This document shows positions 43,101-55,100 of a DNA stretch of 64,000 nucleotides, piece after piece. The notes beneath the pieces were generated by a model. That model was not told the origin of the DNA and searched no databases. It saw only the letters and a list, made by a program, of their open reading frames with translations. The DNA is from Drosophila miranda. Lineage: Eukaryota > Arthropoda > Insecta > Diptera > Drosophilidae. The stretch lies in assembly GCF_003369915.1 (NCBI RefSeq), contig NC_046675.1, positions 9,610,001 through 9,674,000 of the forward strand, given 5' to 3'. The stretch's first letter is position 1. Each line of letters starts with the position of its first letter. The position numbers and the translations under genes are program-made.

Positions 43101-46100
43101 AGCACTGGAACTGGAATGTCACATTGCCCATGAGCACCTCGGACATACCCTCCTGGCCAAAGAAGCTCAGCTCGTTGCCATCGAGTATGACCGAGGCGGT
43201 GTAGTAGCACTCCGGCTCGATCTGTATGGGATTCTCGAAGAATACGTGGAACGTGTTGCTGGACCCATCCGAGAAGAACTTCGTGTCGTTCTCGGCCAGT
43301 GTCCTGCCCAGGCGCTTCAGCTCAATCTTCACGTTGTAGTTGGCGGCGCCCGTCGACGAGCCGTACAGACCAAAGCCCACAATGAAGATTCTGTCAAAGA
43401 TCAGATATGAAGTTAGGGATATTGATTCAATTTCACTTTGTGTGGGGTTTAATGTACCTGCGATCTACTGAAAACTGAATGGAATCACAGCGCCCGCGGT
43501 AACGCCACTGATTCGAGCGATAGGCGCATGACTGGAATCTATGGCAGACCTGCGTCTTGAGGCCCGCACGCGAACGCGTCGGAAAGCCGAGATTCGGTTT
43601 CATTTTGGCGGTGAAATGCAAGAACATGTCGATGGTCTCCTGCGACGAAAGGATGCCAGTCTGGGCCACACCGTTGGCAAACTCCTCCAGTGTCATGGTC
43701 GGAATGCGTATCAGGTGCAGAGCCTGGCCCAGCAGCCGCCGCTTGTTCTGGGGCGTATTGTCGATGCTCATCTTCTCGCAGGCGTTGAGGGCCCAGTTCA
43801 GGGCTGCCTCGAACAGATGGATCTCCTTGCAGTTGAGGGTCTCGCGCGACAATATCGACTCAAACGTCTTGAGGTCAATGTCCACAAAATCCTCGGACTT
43901 AACCGCCATCTCGGCCTGGGCGTCGATCACTTCCCAGCAACGCTGCATCAGTTCGGGCTCCTCGAAAAGACGCGATTGACTGAGAAGTAGGCAGGCGTTT
44001 TTTGCCGTCAGTTTCACTTCCAAATAGTTGACGCACGCCCGTGCCAGATGCGGTACAATGTACTTTTTGGCCGCATACAGAGTGGCCAAGATGTGTTCAG
44101 GTTCCAGTTTGATTTCATCACAATAGAGATACCTGCAGTGTCAGAAGGAGAAGTTCAATGATAATAGATAGCCTCTGAAATACTCGTGGATCCGATCCTA
44201 CCTTAGCAGCGTTAGGAAGGCAGTGGGCTCGACATCAGGCACTTTGATTTCCTGTTTGTTCTCCGCCAAACCGCCATAGAACATGGCATAGAAGACCGAG
44301 CTGCCCGTGGCTAGGATGTATTTGTGCGCGGGTATTGTTTGAACGGGATCGATATCTGTCCGATGAGAAAACCGGCCTTAATTGGGGGATCAGTGATGCT
44401 GGCGGATGCCGAACTTACCGAACTCCTCGCCCACAATAAACTTGATGTCCGACATCAATTCATTGTTGAACATGGCCGCGTTCCGTTCCAGCACCGTCGC
44501 CTTGCTGGCCTGCCAGTTAGGATCGGCCGTGTCGATGGCATTGGAGGCGCCCACAGCCGCATAGTGCCAGTTGGTGCCGCCAGCTGAACAAACATACGAT
44601 CCACTGCCGCTAGTGGGAGTGGGGGTTGAATTTGAGGCAGCGGCAGCGGAGGCAGCCGAAATGGCAGCGGCTGCTGCCGAGCTCGAGGGCATACAGAAGG
44701 CCGTGGGGCTGCCGACACTGCTGATGTTGAGGGCACCGGGCGAGGCCAGGGGTGAGGATGGGGCGCTTATGGGTTGGGTTATCTGGATATTCTGATCGGC
44801 CGCACTGCCCGAGGCGCCGCCTCCGGCCTGTGGCGAGAGGGCTGCTCCCGCCCGCTGCTGTTGTTGCTGCTGCTGCTGATGATTGTGCGGCGGCGAGTGC
44901 AGCAGAATGTTGCCATTGTTGAGCGTCTCCACTGGAAGGCAGGATATTAATACGTTATAAGGTTATTCTGTGACAAGTGATATTGGCGGCAAGGTCCCAC
45001 CCAATTCTGACAGCGTCTGCTGGATGCGATGTAACATTTGTGCGTTCGGAAGTGCTACTTCCGCTGATTACCGTCGCGTTCGCATAATAAATAACGAATG
45101 CCGTTGCCATCGGGCTCCCCCTTTTTCTATTTTTCTCACTAAATTTCCCCCGAATATGAAAGCCGTGCCACCGGGAAAAAGTGGAGCGTCCAAAAATAGC
45201 GACGCATTCGCGCTGTCTGCAGAGGCGCGCGCGCGACTTTTAGACACGACTCCATTCCATTCCCCTCCTCGGCGGCGGCAGTGCGATTTGTGTGGAAAAT
45301 CAATAACTCACAGACACGGCGCACCTGCACTGCTCCCCTCTGCCCGCTTTTCTTACCGTTTATCCAGCCGCCGTTCGGCTGCGAATGGGACATTGACTCC
45401 TGGTTGCGCTTGTTGGCCGACTTTAGGGATAGCCGATTCAGGGCCATTATATTGGTGCTATTATTACTGCCGTGATTGTTGCTGCTGCTGTTGCTGCTGC
45501 TACTGGCCATGTCGCAGTGGAAATGTGAAAAATGCGATTATCTGGAGGTCAGGCGAAGTGCACCGCGCCCCGAACCGACCTTTGGCAGTGCGCTGAGCTG
45601 GCTTTTAGCGAATCGAGTGAAATGCAAACATTTGCTTTCAATTAAGTGGATAGTGCACTGCCAATTGCCATTGTTTTTATGTTTTTCTTTTATTTTTATT
45701 TTCTCTGCTGTTTTTATTGTTTGATTTGTTCTTGAAGCGATAACGATAGGTTTTTCTTTGTTATCAGAGCTGGTCACACTGTGTTGCTGCAGTGTTGGCT
45801 AACAGCACAAATTGTAGGAGAGCGCGCGCATGTTTTGAATTTGAATGAGCTGTGCTTCCAATTTCGCAACTCATTGATTATATCACGGCCACTCGCGGCT
45901 AATATGTATTTCCGTCATGGCCCACCATAAATGCGCGTCAACGTCAAGGCGTACGTGTAAGGGACGATCTTAGAGCTTCTCCAACAGTCTTTATCGCTGT
46001 CGTTGTCTCAATCTCTTTCTCTTTCGCAGCCTTGCTTCTGTGGTTATTTGCATGTACTCAAAACTGATTTAAACTTGGCTCATATTTGGTCTTGTTGATT

Positions 46101-49100
46101 ATTTATTATTTAGTTTGGCCTGTGCATATTTAAAACGACCATAAAATGTGTTGAACTTGAAATCGATTCAATGGATCGCATGGCTGCTTGTTTTGGGTTG
46201 GTCATCGCCGATGCCATCCATCCGCTCCATCGTGTCTGTCGCTCGTCGAAGGTTTGTTTATTTCTTAGCACATTCCCACACACACGCACATACATACGTC
46301 GACCACCACGATCTAAACCAGTTTCTGGGGCTGCAGCAGCAGCCGGCAGAGAGCGGTGTTTGTGCCGAAAATTACAACAAATAATGTTGTTGACCTTTGC
46401 GCAAACTAATTTGTAGTCATTTGGTGGATCGATACCCACTCCATGCCCCCTAATACTCACTGTGTTCGGGCGGGGGCATCTCGTCGTTTTCCGGCACTCG
46501 GACCGCGTACTCCGGCTCATAGTTGTGCGCGTAGGCGCTGCCCCAATGGCCGGCGAAGTCGTCCTCCTCGAGGGTCAGCAGATGATCCAGAACCTGCACG
46601 CCCCTCTCGAGGGGGCCGTGGAACTTGTTGATCAGCTCGGAGAGACGCAGATTGAGGCCGTAGTTCCCACCGTCGCTGCCGCTGCCACTGCCGCTGCTGG
46701 CTCCGTTCGGTGCCGTCGTATCAATCGACCAGTAGAAGAGGTGACGTCCCAAATGACTGCTCAGGTGATTCGCAAAGGCCTCGATCATCTTTGAGCCGAC
46801 ATCGCTGTCATCGCTACACCTGTCCTCTCGCCCACGCCGCCCTCACCAACAACTGTAACAACAAAACGGAAAGAGAGCAAGCGCTTGGGATTATGTAACG
46901 AATGACAAAATGCGTGAAAGCTACAACATTTCCAATCACCGAAGATCATATACTCTTGCAAATTCTTTTTGTAAAAAGATTACAAGAAAACATACTATAT
47001 AAAGGTTAGTCGGATGACCTGCCAAGACCCTAAAACAATATGATATATGATGTATGAATACAGTGTCCAGAATTTAGGAGTTTATGAAGCACTTTACCCC
47101 CTTGGAAGTGTATCAAAAGATGCTGTGGCATGGCTAACAAATTGCCATTTGCGGTTGCACTTTCACTTCCACTTCCCCAACCATTTCCACACGCATCTGT
47201 CGCATTTTATCAGCTACAGGAAGTGGATTAAATCTGGTCTGGTCTGGTCTGCTCTCCGCCCCCAAATCTCGGCTTTGGCTTAACTCTTTTGGGGTCGCCT
47301 CTGATGTCTCTCAGCCGCCTAAGCAGAACCCATTTCTCTGTGCACCTGAGAGTACTCTCCTCTCCAAGAGGAGGAGAATTATGAGAGGAAATTATGCAAG
47401 CGGCTATTTTTAATTGGCAGCACGGCGAAGTCCGTAACCAAAACAAAACGGCCGCAGACATGAACATAATTTTTCTCTCTCTTTCTTTTGTCCGCGTCAT
47501 TCCGCGCGGATGATGACGACGGCCCGGTTGTCGGGTGTCTTGGACAATCAACAACTTTGTTGCGACTCTTCGATATGGGCCGGTGTGTACGATACCTGAA
47601 AACGCCCCCCGCACTGGCACGCCTCCTCCTTAAATGACTTGACAAATTAACAAAGCAATTTGCTGTTGACGCCTAATGAAGTTCTTCATGCTTCGATTGT
47701 CTCGTGTCTGATCTTTGTTCTGTTTACCTGCGATTAGTGTTAGTTAACAGCAAAATAACCTTGACGAGAATTAGTGTTGGCTAAATTAGTGCCCTTAATT
47801 TGAACTTGATTTTAAGTAGTTAAGTAAGGTCAACTATTACTGCGTTGCCTTGAGAGATAATTTCCTCAAAAGTTGCGGGAAAATACCGTTAGTTGGACTC
47901 TATTTGCGCAGCCAACTTATCTCCGTACAGAAATCAGGTGGGGTGCAGCTCCGAAACTACTTTTAATTGACGAAATAACGTAGGTATTCATGTTTTTATT
48001 GAAGGATGCTCAATTGTATCCCCAATGAGAATAAGGATGTATTGGACAGGCTGCAAGAGCAGCTCGCTCCAATTACAGTGAAATTTCTGGCAGTTGTTTC
48101 ATTTTGAAATGTAGTGTTGAGTAACTGTGAAAAACTTGTGATAGCTTAATTACCGGCTCTTGAACTTGGTTGAATCGCAATGCGATCAATGATTTGGTCA
48201 GTGCTTTTGATAGCCTATAAAATATATGAATTTGTCTCTTAAAGCTAAAGTTTTATAAAAAATGTATGTGTCTGTTTTTGGCACGGTTTGCTTTTGTGCT
48301 CTTTTATATAAAAAAATTGCCTCCTAGTGTATGTATATGTATTTATAGTTTTTATGCCAAAATGATATGTGCTTCATGTATTTCTGAGTGAATTCAATGT
48401 GAATTAGTAAGCTGTAATTATGGACAACATTGAACTTCAAAAAAACCGCTTGTACGGACATACAAGGGAAATAGAGAATATAACTTGGTTTTTTATTATC
48501 CGTTTCACCCTTAAGTGATTTCTTATGACAGATTTTCGTGCAAATTGTGCTTTCATTTGTTTGCTGATGCTCAGTGCTGGCAACCGACCATTTAACTGTT
48601 GGTTAATTGGAATTTATGGATATATTCTTTGTCAAATGGGAATCAATTGGGCAGACATAAATCTGTGCAGCTGTTAGCTCCCAGCCGACCCCATCGTCCC
48701 ATCCCTTCTCCTTCTCCATCTCCATCCCCGTCCGCATCTCCGTTCCAGCTGCCATGCAAAACACACACTCAATTTATGCTAAATTAATTTCTTGGCTTAA
48801 CAATCAAGTCACGTTTATTATTCATCAGCTGTAGGCTTTTGTTTTATTTTCGGCTTGGTGGTGTTTTTGTTTTTCAGCATTTTGTGAAATTTGTTCCTAT
48901 GTGCAAGTTTATTTTCGTATTAAAATGGGTTTTTTTCCGCACTGCCACAGTCTTTGCACTTTGTGCGAGTATGAAACGCATTTCAAATTTGCCGCCTGCA
49001 TTGACTTGGGGCGGCCTTTTTCTTAATTTATTTGTGGTCTTGGTGGGGCTTGTGTTTCATTTCATTTTTCATTGCCTCTTGAATTGCAAATGGAGTGACC

Positions 49101-52100
49101 CACATTGGGGCCCAGTCGGGTCATACTTTGAGAGAGAGAGAGAGAGAGAGAGAGCCCAGGCACCAGACCCTCAAAGCAACGCCCGCGTAACACTTTCGAT
49201 TTTTGTTTCCTCATTACACTCTCCTCCCCCAAAAGTAAGCCACCAGCGAAAACATATGTATGTCCGAGCATGAAGAGGTGTAAGCGATGGCGACTGCGAC
49301 GGCTATTCGGAGAAAAAAGTGAAGAGTTGTCTTTTCTTTGGTTTTTCTCTTTCTGTGTTTCGGTTTCGGTTTCTGTTTCTGTTTCTGTTTTTGTGGCTGT
49401 TTCTTCTGTCTTTTGTCTTTTGCCTTTTGGTTTCTCATTATTTCTCGGCTCTTTGCTTTTAACGAGCTCCTTTTGTTGCATTTTTCATTTTAAGACAATT
49501 TTGCAATCGCCACGCATATAACTGATTAGCAAAATGTCTCATAAAACAGGGGTCTCTCTGCACTTAACCCTCCCTACAAAACTCCTCCCTTCCAGAGCAA
49601 TTCCACTGCACTCGGGCCAGATCTAAAGCTGGCAAAGCAACGACCTCCAGAGTCCCCACAAAAACACTCTCATACATATATGCTTGGGCTGTGTCTGGCC
49701 CAAAAACCATTCGCTCACGTGGCCCATGCCTTCGAACCCACGATTCGTCGGTCAAACGCTCGAACTGTCGATCGGTCGAACGGTCGAACGGTCGATCTAC
49801 AGATCAGTCGGTCAAGCAGTTTTGTTGATTTGTCGATTTTGCACTTTAATTATGTGCTCTCATGTCTGTATTTTGTTGGGATTTTTTTCTTCGTTATATT
49901 GGACACTTGCCCCAGTGGTCGAGGCTTTTTGTCTTGGGATGGAATGCTTTTGGGTCAGCTTAAAAACACAGCAATCTGATAAAACGAGGCTTTCAAAACG
50001 GGTTGTTCTTGGGCTGCAATGCATTTTGCTTGAGGTTAGATCACATCTATATAGATCATGGTAGATCGCTTGTTTTGAAAGGTTCCTATTAAAGGATTCA
50101 CTGAGCAGATCGATTGAGCGAAAATCAGCAGGTAGAACTTTAACAAAAGTAATACTGATAAGGAATTCCATACTGAATGCATTCCATATTGGGTACATCT
50201 CCATTAACTACCTACATGTCAAGGCACAGTAGTGCCATTAATAATTCTAGATATTCCAAAATCTCAAGCCAACAAATATTTCCATGCTAATGGGGAGGCT
50301 TTATATAGGAAGTTAACACCACTTCCCATTGTTTCCTCCCGGCTTGGGGGTTTTTTCGGACAGAGTCTATCCCATTCTTGTCACGCTCAAAAGTCTGAGT
50401 TCCATCTGGCAGTAGTCACTTGCCGCGTCCGACTCGACTCGACGCGACTCTCGATGCCGGAGTGGGGTTTTGTGTTCGTATAAGTCTATGCCTCGTTTCG
50501 AGGGCCCTTAGGTTGTTTCGCAATTATTCAGACAGACTCGGCTTGTCGGCTGTCGGTTGGGGGCTCTGTCTTTGGGTCGGCCTGGCGTCTGCGCCTTTAG
50601 ACGCTTTAATTTGCAGATAATTTTATAGACATTAACATGCAGTTTTTCTCACTCACTTTTCATATTTCTTTAGATTATTTGGTAACTCAAGTCATGCTGC
50701 ATTTTGTCTAATGACTTGACGAATTAACTTTTTTTTTTAAATTTTAAAATACATTTTTTTTTGCTGCTGTTTGTTTTCGTTTCTTTTTTATTGTTTGGCC
50801 CAGTAAAATCCCTCCTATTGAATGCGTTGTCGAGTGCGAATGAGTTGCTAAATTCGATTCGGTTTTATTTAATTCTTGTGACATATTCTTTGTGAAATGT
50901 TTATGGTTTTTTCGTACATTTTTTGCTGAGTCTGGAACCAGTTCTGTATTCTTTGGCTGCGCGTTTCTTTGCTCAAGTTTTTAAATAATCTTCTGCTGGG
51001 TGGCAACAACAAATTGTCATCGAGTCAGTCGGTTTGGACAAAAACGCTTTCTGTGCCCGGTGTTACTTAATATTTAAATATTCATGTCCCCCCAGTCCGC
51101 TGGAGTCTTGAGTGGAATTTTAAATGGCATTTCGATGCCCAGAATAGAAAGATATATTTATGCCATTTCGTAAGCTTTATTTTCGCCAGGGTGTGTCTGT
51201 GTCTGTTTCTGTTGCTGTTGACTTTAAGTTGAAAGAACAAACAAGAAATTGTGGTGAGCTTTTGACTGATCTTTGCGCTGGCTGGGCAGGGAAATTTCAG
51301 TCCGAACCCCGGACTATTGGCAAACACTGACAGAGGGCGGACCGACGGACAGTCATTAAAAAATCACCTCCAGAAACAATAATCAAAATCATAGTTATGA
51401 GCGGAAAATTATAGCTAAATAGTTAGTAATTAGTCAGGAGTGCATTTCACAGATAATTATACGGTCATAACCGGCGATCTACTCGGTCCGTAGGTGATAA
51501 CAGAGTCGAGACTTCACTTGAAGATAGCACCATTAGCACCCTTGAGAGTCAGCTGATCGTTAATGCACTGCCATGTGCTTTTCGGGTGGGATTAAGTAAG
51601 TATTTTCAAGTGTTCTTTGATTTGTTGATTGATTGTTGATTCCATTCAAGGCTTAGCACTTTCATTGTACCATCTTGGGGGGAGGTAACCTTCGGCAAGG
51701 CTCTCATCACACCAGCCCCAGCATTTGCTTGCTTCTCACATCTGGATGGTGGCTTAATAGCTTATCCACATATTTGGGCAATCAATTAACTGCTGCAACT
51801 GTTCATTCGCGGCTGTTATCGATGGAATATCTATGTATCTTTCATTTATACAGTTTGCACGGAATGGGACAGAGATTGAAGCCAATAAAGACAACAAACC
51901 GAACACGTGACACATTCGAGAGAGAGAGAGAGAGAAAAATATGGATACTTTGAGAGCGTGACTTGGAGATAGAGAGACAGACAGCTGAAGCCTGTATGAC
52001 ACTTAATTTCATTAGTTCTAATGAATAACTGTATTAATTCAATTAGAGGGAGATGAAACTGGTAGCAAGCAGTAGAAACTGCTTTTAAGATGAGCACTGC

Positions 52101-55100
52101 TTGTCGGGATAGTCTAATGCTTATCAGAATGCACTGCTTTTCAGTCTTAGATCAAAAAGAACACCAAGCAGCAGAAACTGCTTCTAGGATAAGTACTGCT
52201 TTTCAAGGTTATGTGCACTGCTTCTGTGCTAAACGAATAATTTGATTTTATTCAGATATTTTGATACACTGACTTAACTTCTGCCAAAGATGAGCATTTT
52301 ATTAAATTGATCTTATTTTCACTTCACAAGTTTACTGCTTTTCACTTGTAAAATTGACTTGTGAAGACTCAAAATCAGCTGATTGGATATCTTTTACATT
52401 AATTCAGTCATTCAGAAGAACCTTAAGGGTGTACCATACAGGCTTAATCCACAATCATTTAGAATAATTATCTGTAGGAAATTTTTGGGGGGTTTTTTTT
52501 GCACTTCACTGGAGTTGAATGTTAGAATATGAAGAGCCTATCGTCGGGGCTTTAATCCAAAGCCATTATAAGCAATTATCTGCATGGAATTTTTGGGTAT
52601 TTTTTTCGACCCCTCCTACTTGTTTCTTTGTAATATTTGCACTTCACTCGCAGTAATTGACGCCCCAACCGGCATTTGCACATAAATTAAAACGTCAACA
52701 GGAGAACAAACAAACAAGCGAGCGAGCTACGCGCACATTGCAAGTGATTATTATTATTTTAACAAACAATTGTACGAATACCCGTACGAATACACACTTT
52801 GGTAATTTGTACAGCAGCAGCAGCCGCAAAAAGCAACCACTCACACTCTCGAGAAACCACAGCAGTTGAAAGAAGATTTTTTACATGTGAGGAGGGACTC
52901 TTTTTTTTCCAGCTACCTCTGCGCATGCGCGTCGACCGGCCACGTTGTTGTGGTTTTTTCTGTTGCAGAATGTTTCGACCGGGGCCTGAGACTGGACTGG
53001 GACTGGGACGGTGGGGGCTACTGTGACTGCGACTGCGACTGCGGCTTGAGGTGCGCGCGAGCCAACGAACGAATTCGTAGTGAGAGACGAACCGAGCCAA
53101 CGGTGAAGCTAGATCACAGCCGAGCGGCTCTGCCCGCCTTCGTCGTCTTCGTGTCTGTTCGCCTTGAGACGGTCACTTATCCCATGCGATAACTGTGCCC
53201 ATATTCTGCACTTGATTGTATGTTTATTGAGTGCGAACAGATTTCGTGAGTGCCCCTACACTGCGCGGAAAAGTTTCGAATCTACATTTTAGAATGTTTC
53301 ATTCATGAGGTAAGACCTTTAGCCTGGTTCCACCAGCTCGTCATACCGATTGTCGTCCCTGAACTTGAATTGATGTTTATAGAGCGCAAACAGACTTGTG
53401 TTTGTTCACTTGGAAACATAGATTTCACATCGGATAGATTTATGTGTTAATCAAAAGTATATGATTCGTATTTGACGAATCCAGCTAAATATAATCAAAT
53501 TTAAGAGTGTGCTCTTGGAGCTACATCTACTATGTTTCTTCTTTAAATCGCTTGTAATATGAGTAGTCTAAGGTTTTTCCAGCACAGACTTTTGTCAGTT
53601 AAGCTCTTGGGCACACAATAAGTATTGTGTACTCCCAAGATTCCAATTTCATCATTAATCACGAATTCTTGGTCAATTACAAAACAATTAAAGCAGGCAC
53701 TACAGTTAATTGCGTCGAGGAAAACACCGAGCCAGTAACCAAAATTGCCGGCATTTTTCAGAAAACGCAAAGTAATCAAAGGCAGCCTTGTGGGGGGAGT
53801 GGCGGGGAGAAGCGGCCCAACCGCACCCAAAATGATAATTGCTGTCATGACAAACGCAAAAATAAAGTTTAAATAATAATAATTTCACTAGCTGCAGTTG
53901 CAGACTGTCCGCAGGGCAGAGTAGGGCTGGGCCGGGAGACATTAAGAAACCATTAGCAGCAGCCGTGCAGGCCACTGTCGAGCAGTAGCAGTTCCCCAAC
54001 AGTATCTCGCATCGCATCCCAGGAGTAACAGCTGCTCTAGATGTGTGGGCGTGGTGCTGAAGGGTCAATGAAGCATGTCCCCAGTCACTCTTTCAGTTCC
54101 CAATCGCAGTTCCCAGTCACAGCCGCAGCGGCGGCATCATTTTTCAAGTGGGGCACTCAACGGCAGTTGCTTCCGAGGGTTCGGATGGTGGGATGGTGAA
54201 TGGACGGCTGGTTGGCTGGAGGGAGGCCTCCATAAATTTGCGCATTCATTAGGGTTTAATAAATAATTTTTTTCCTCTTGTTGCTTAGTTCTTGCTTTTC
54301 TTTTTTCCTCTTTTTTTTTTGTCAAGTGCAGTTAGCGAGACTTTGACAAGCTTCCTCTAGGAGATGGCTGGGGCAGCCGTGGTTGACGTTTAACAGCCAT
54401 CTGCCTTTGTGTGTCAAGTGGAGCGGCATAAACAATCAAGCTGGTGGCACAAAGTGCGGTGGACTACCATGGAGACGGCGGCTAATGTGGTGCGTTACAC
54501 GAAAAGCGTGGCACATCATGGCTTATATGATGCTGAACTGTGGGAAATGACCATTGCATTGCTCTACAAAAGGTTCTGTAAATGTTGTATGTTACTGTGA
54601 CATTTTGTAGATATTTTTCCTGTAAAAAAACACACAAACAAGAGGTTTCTTTTGTGTTTCTTTCTCGCTTTTGTATGCGCTCACATAATGTCGCTGGTCT
54701 GGCTACACAATAACCATTTAATTGTAATTAAATGAGTAATTATACTCAAAATTATTTGATCATTTACTTGGACAATTATTCAAACGATTATGTAAAATTG
54801 AAATTAATAATTTCTCACCCCATTGTGTGAGAGCCACAGCCACAGCCCCAGCCCCAACCACAGCCACAGCCGGCAGTATTTGTTATTTCTTGGGAAATCT
54901 CCCCTCACTCTATGACATTTCCCAACTGCAAAAAAAGAGGAAATATATAAAACAAAACAAAAGAAAGAGAAAAAACGCTAGCAAATATGTTGGCAAGGTC
55001 GCGTCTCTGGATCTGGGGCTTTTGATTTTCCATTGCGTTGTCGAGCTGATATTTGCCGTGCGTTAATTGTTGTTTGCGTTTGGCTTTGCCTTTTGTTCCG

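Noticed and set aside
42687-43410. Plus-strand frames rich in His/Arg/Cys opposite the end of the BTB gene
   Set aside because: They mirror the CAG/GGC-rich minus-strand coding sequence and have no independent support.
49062-49521. Lys/Thr/Glu-rich frame near 49.3 kb
   Set aside because: It translates a TTTCTG/TTTCGG simple tract on the reverse strand; low complexity, no gene context.
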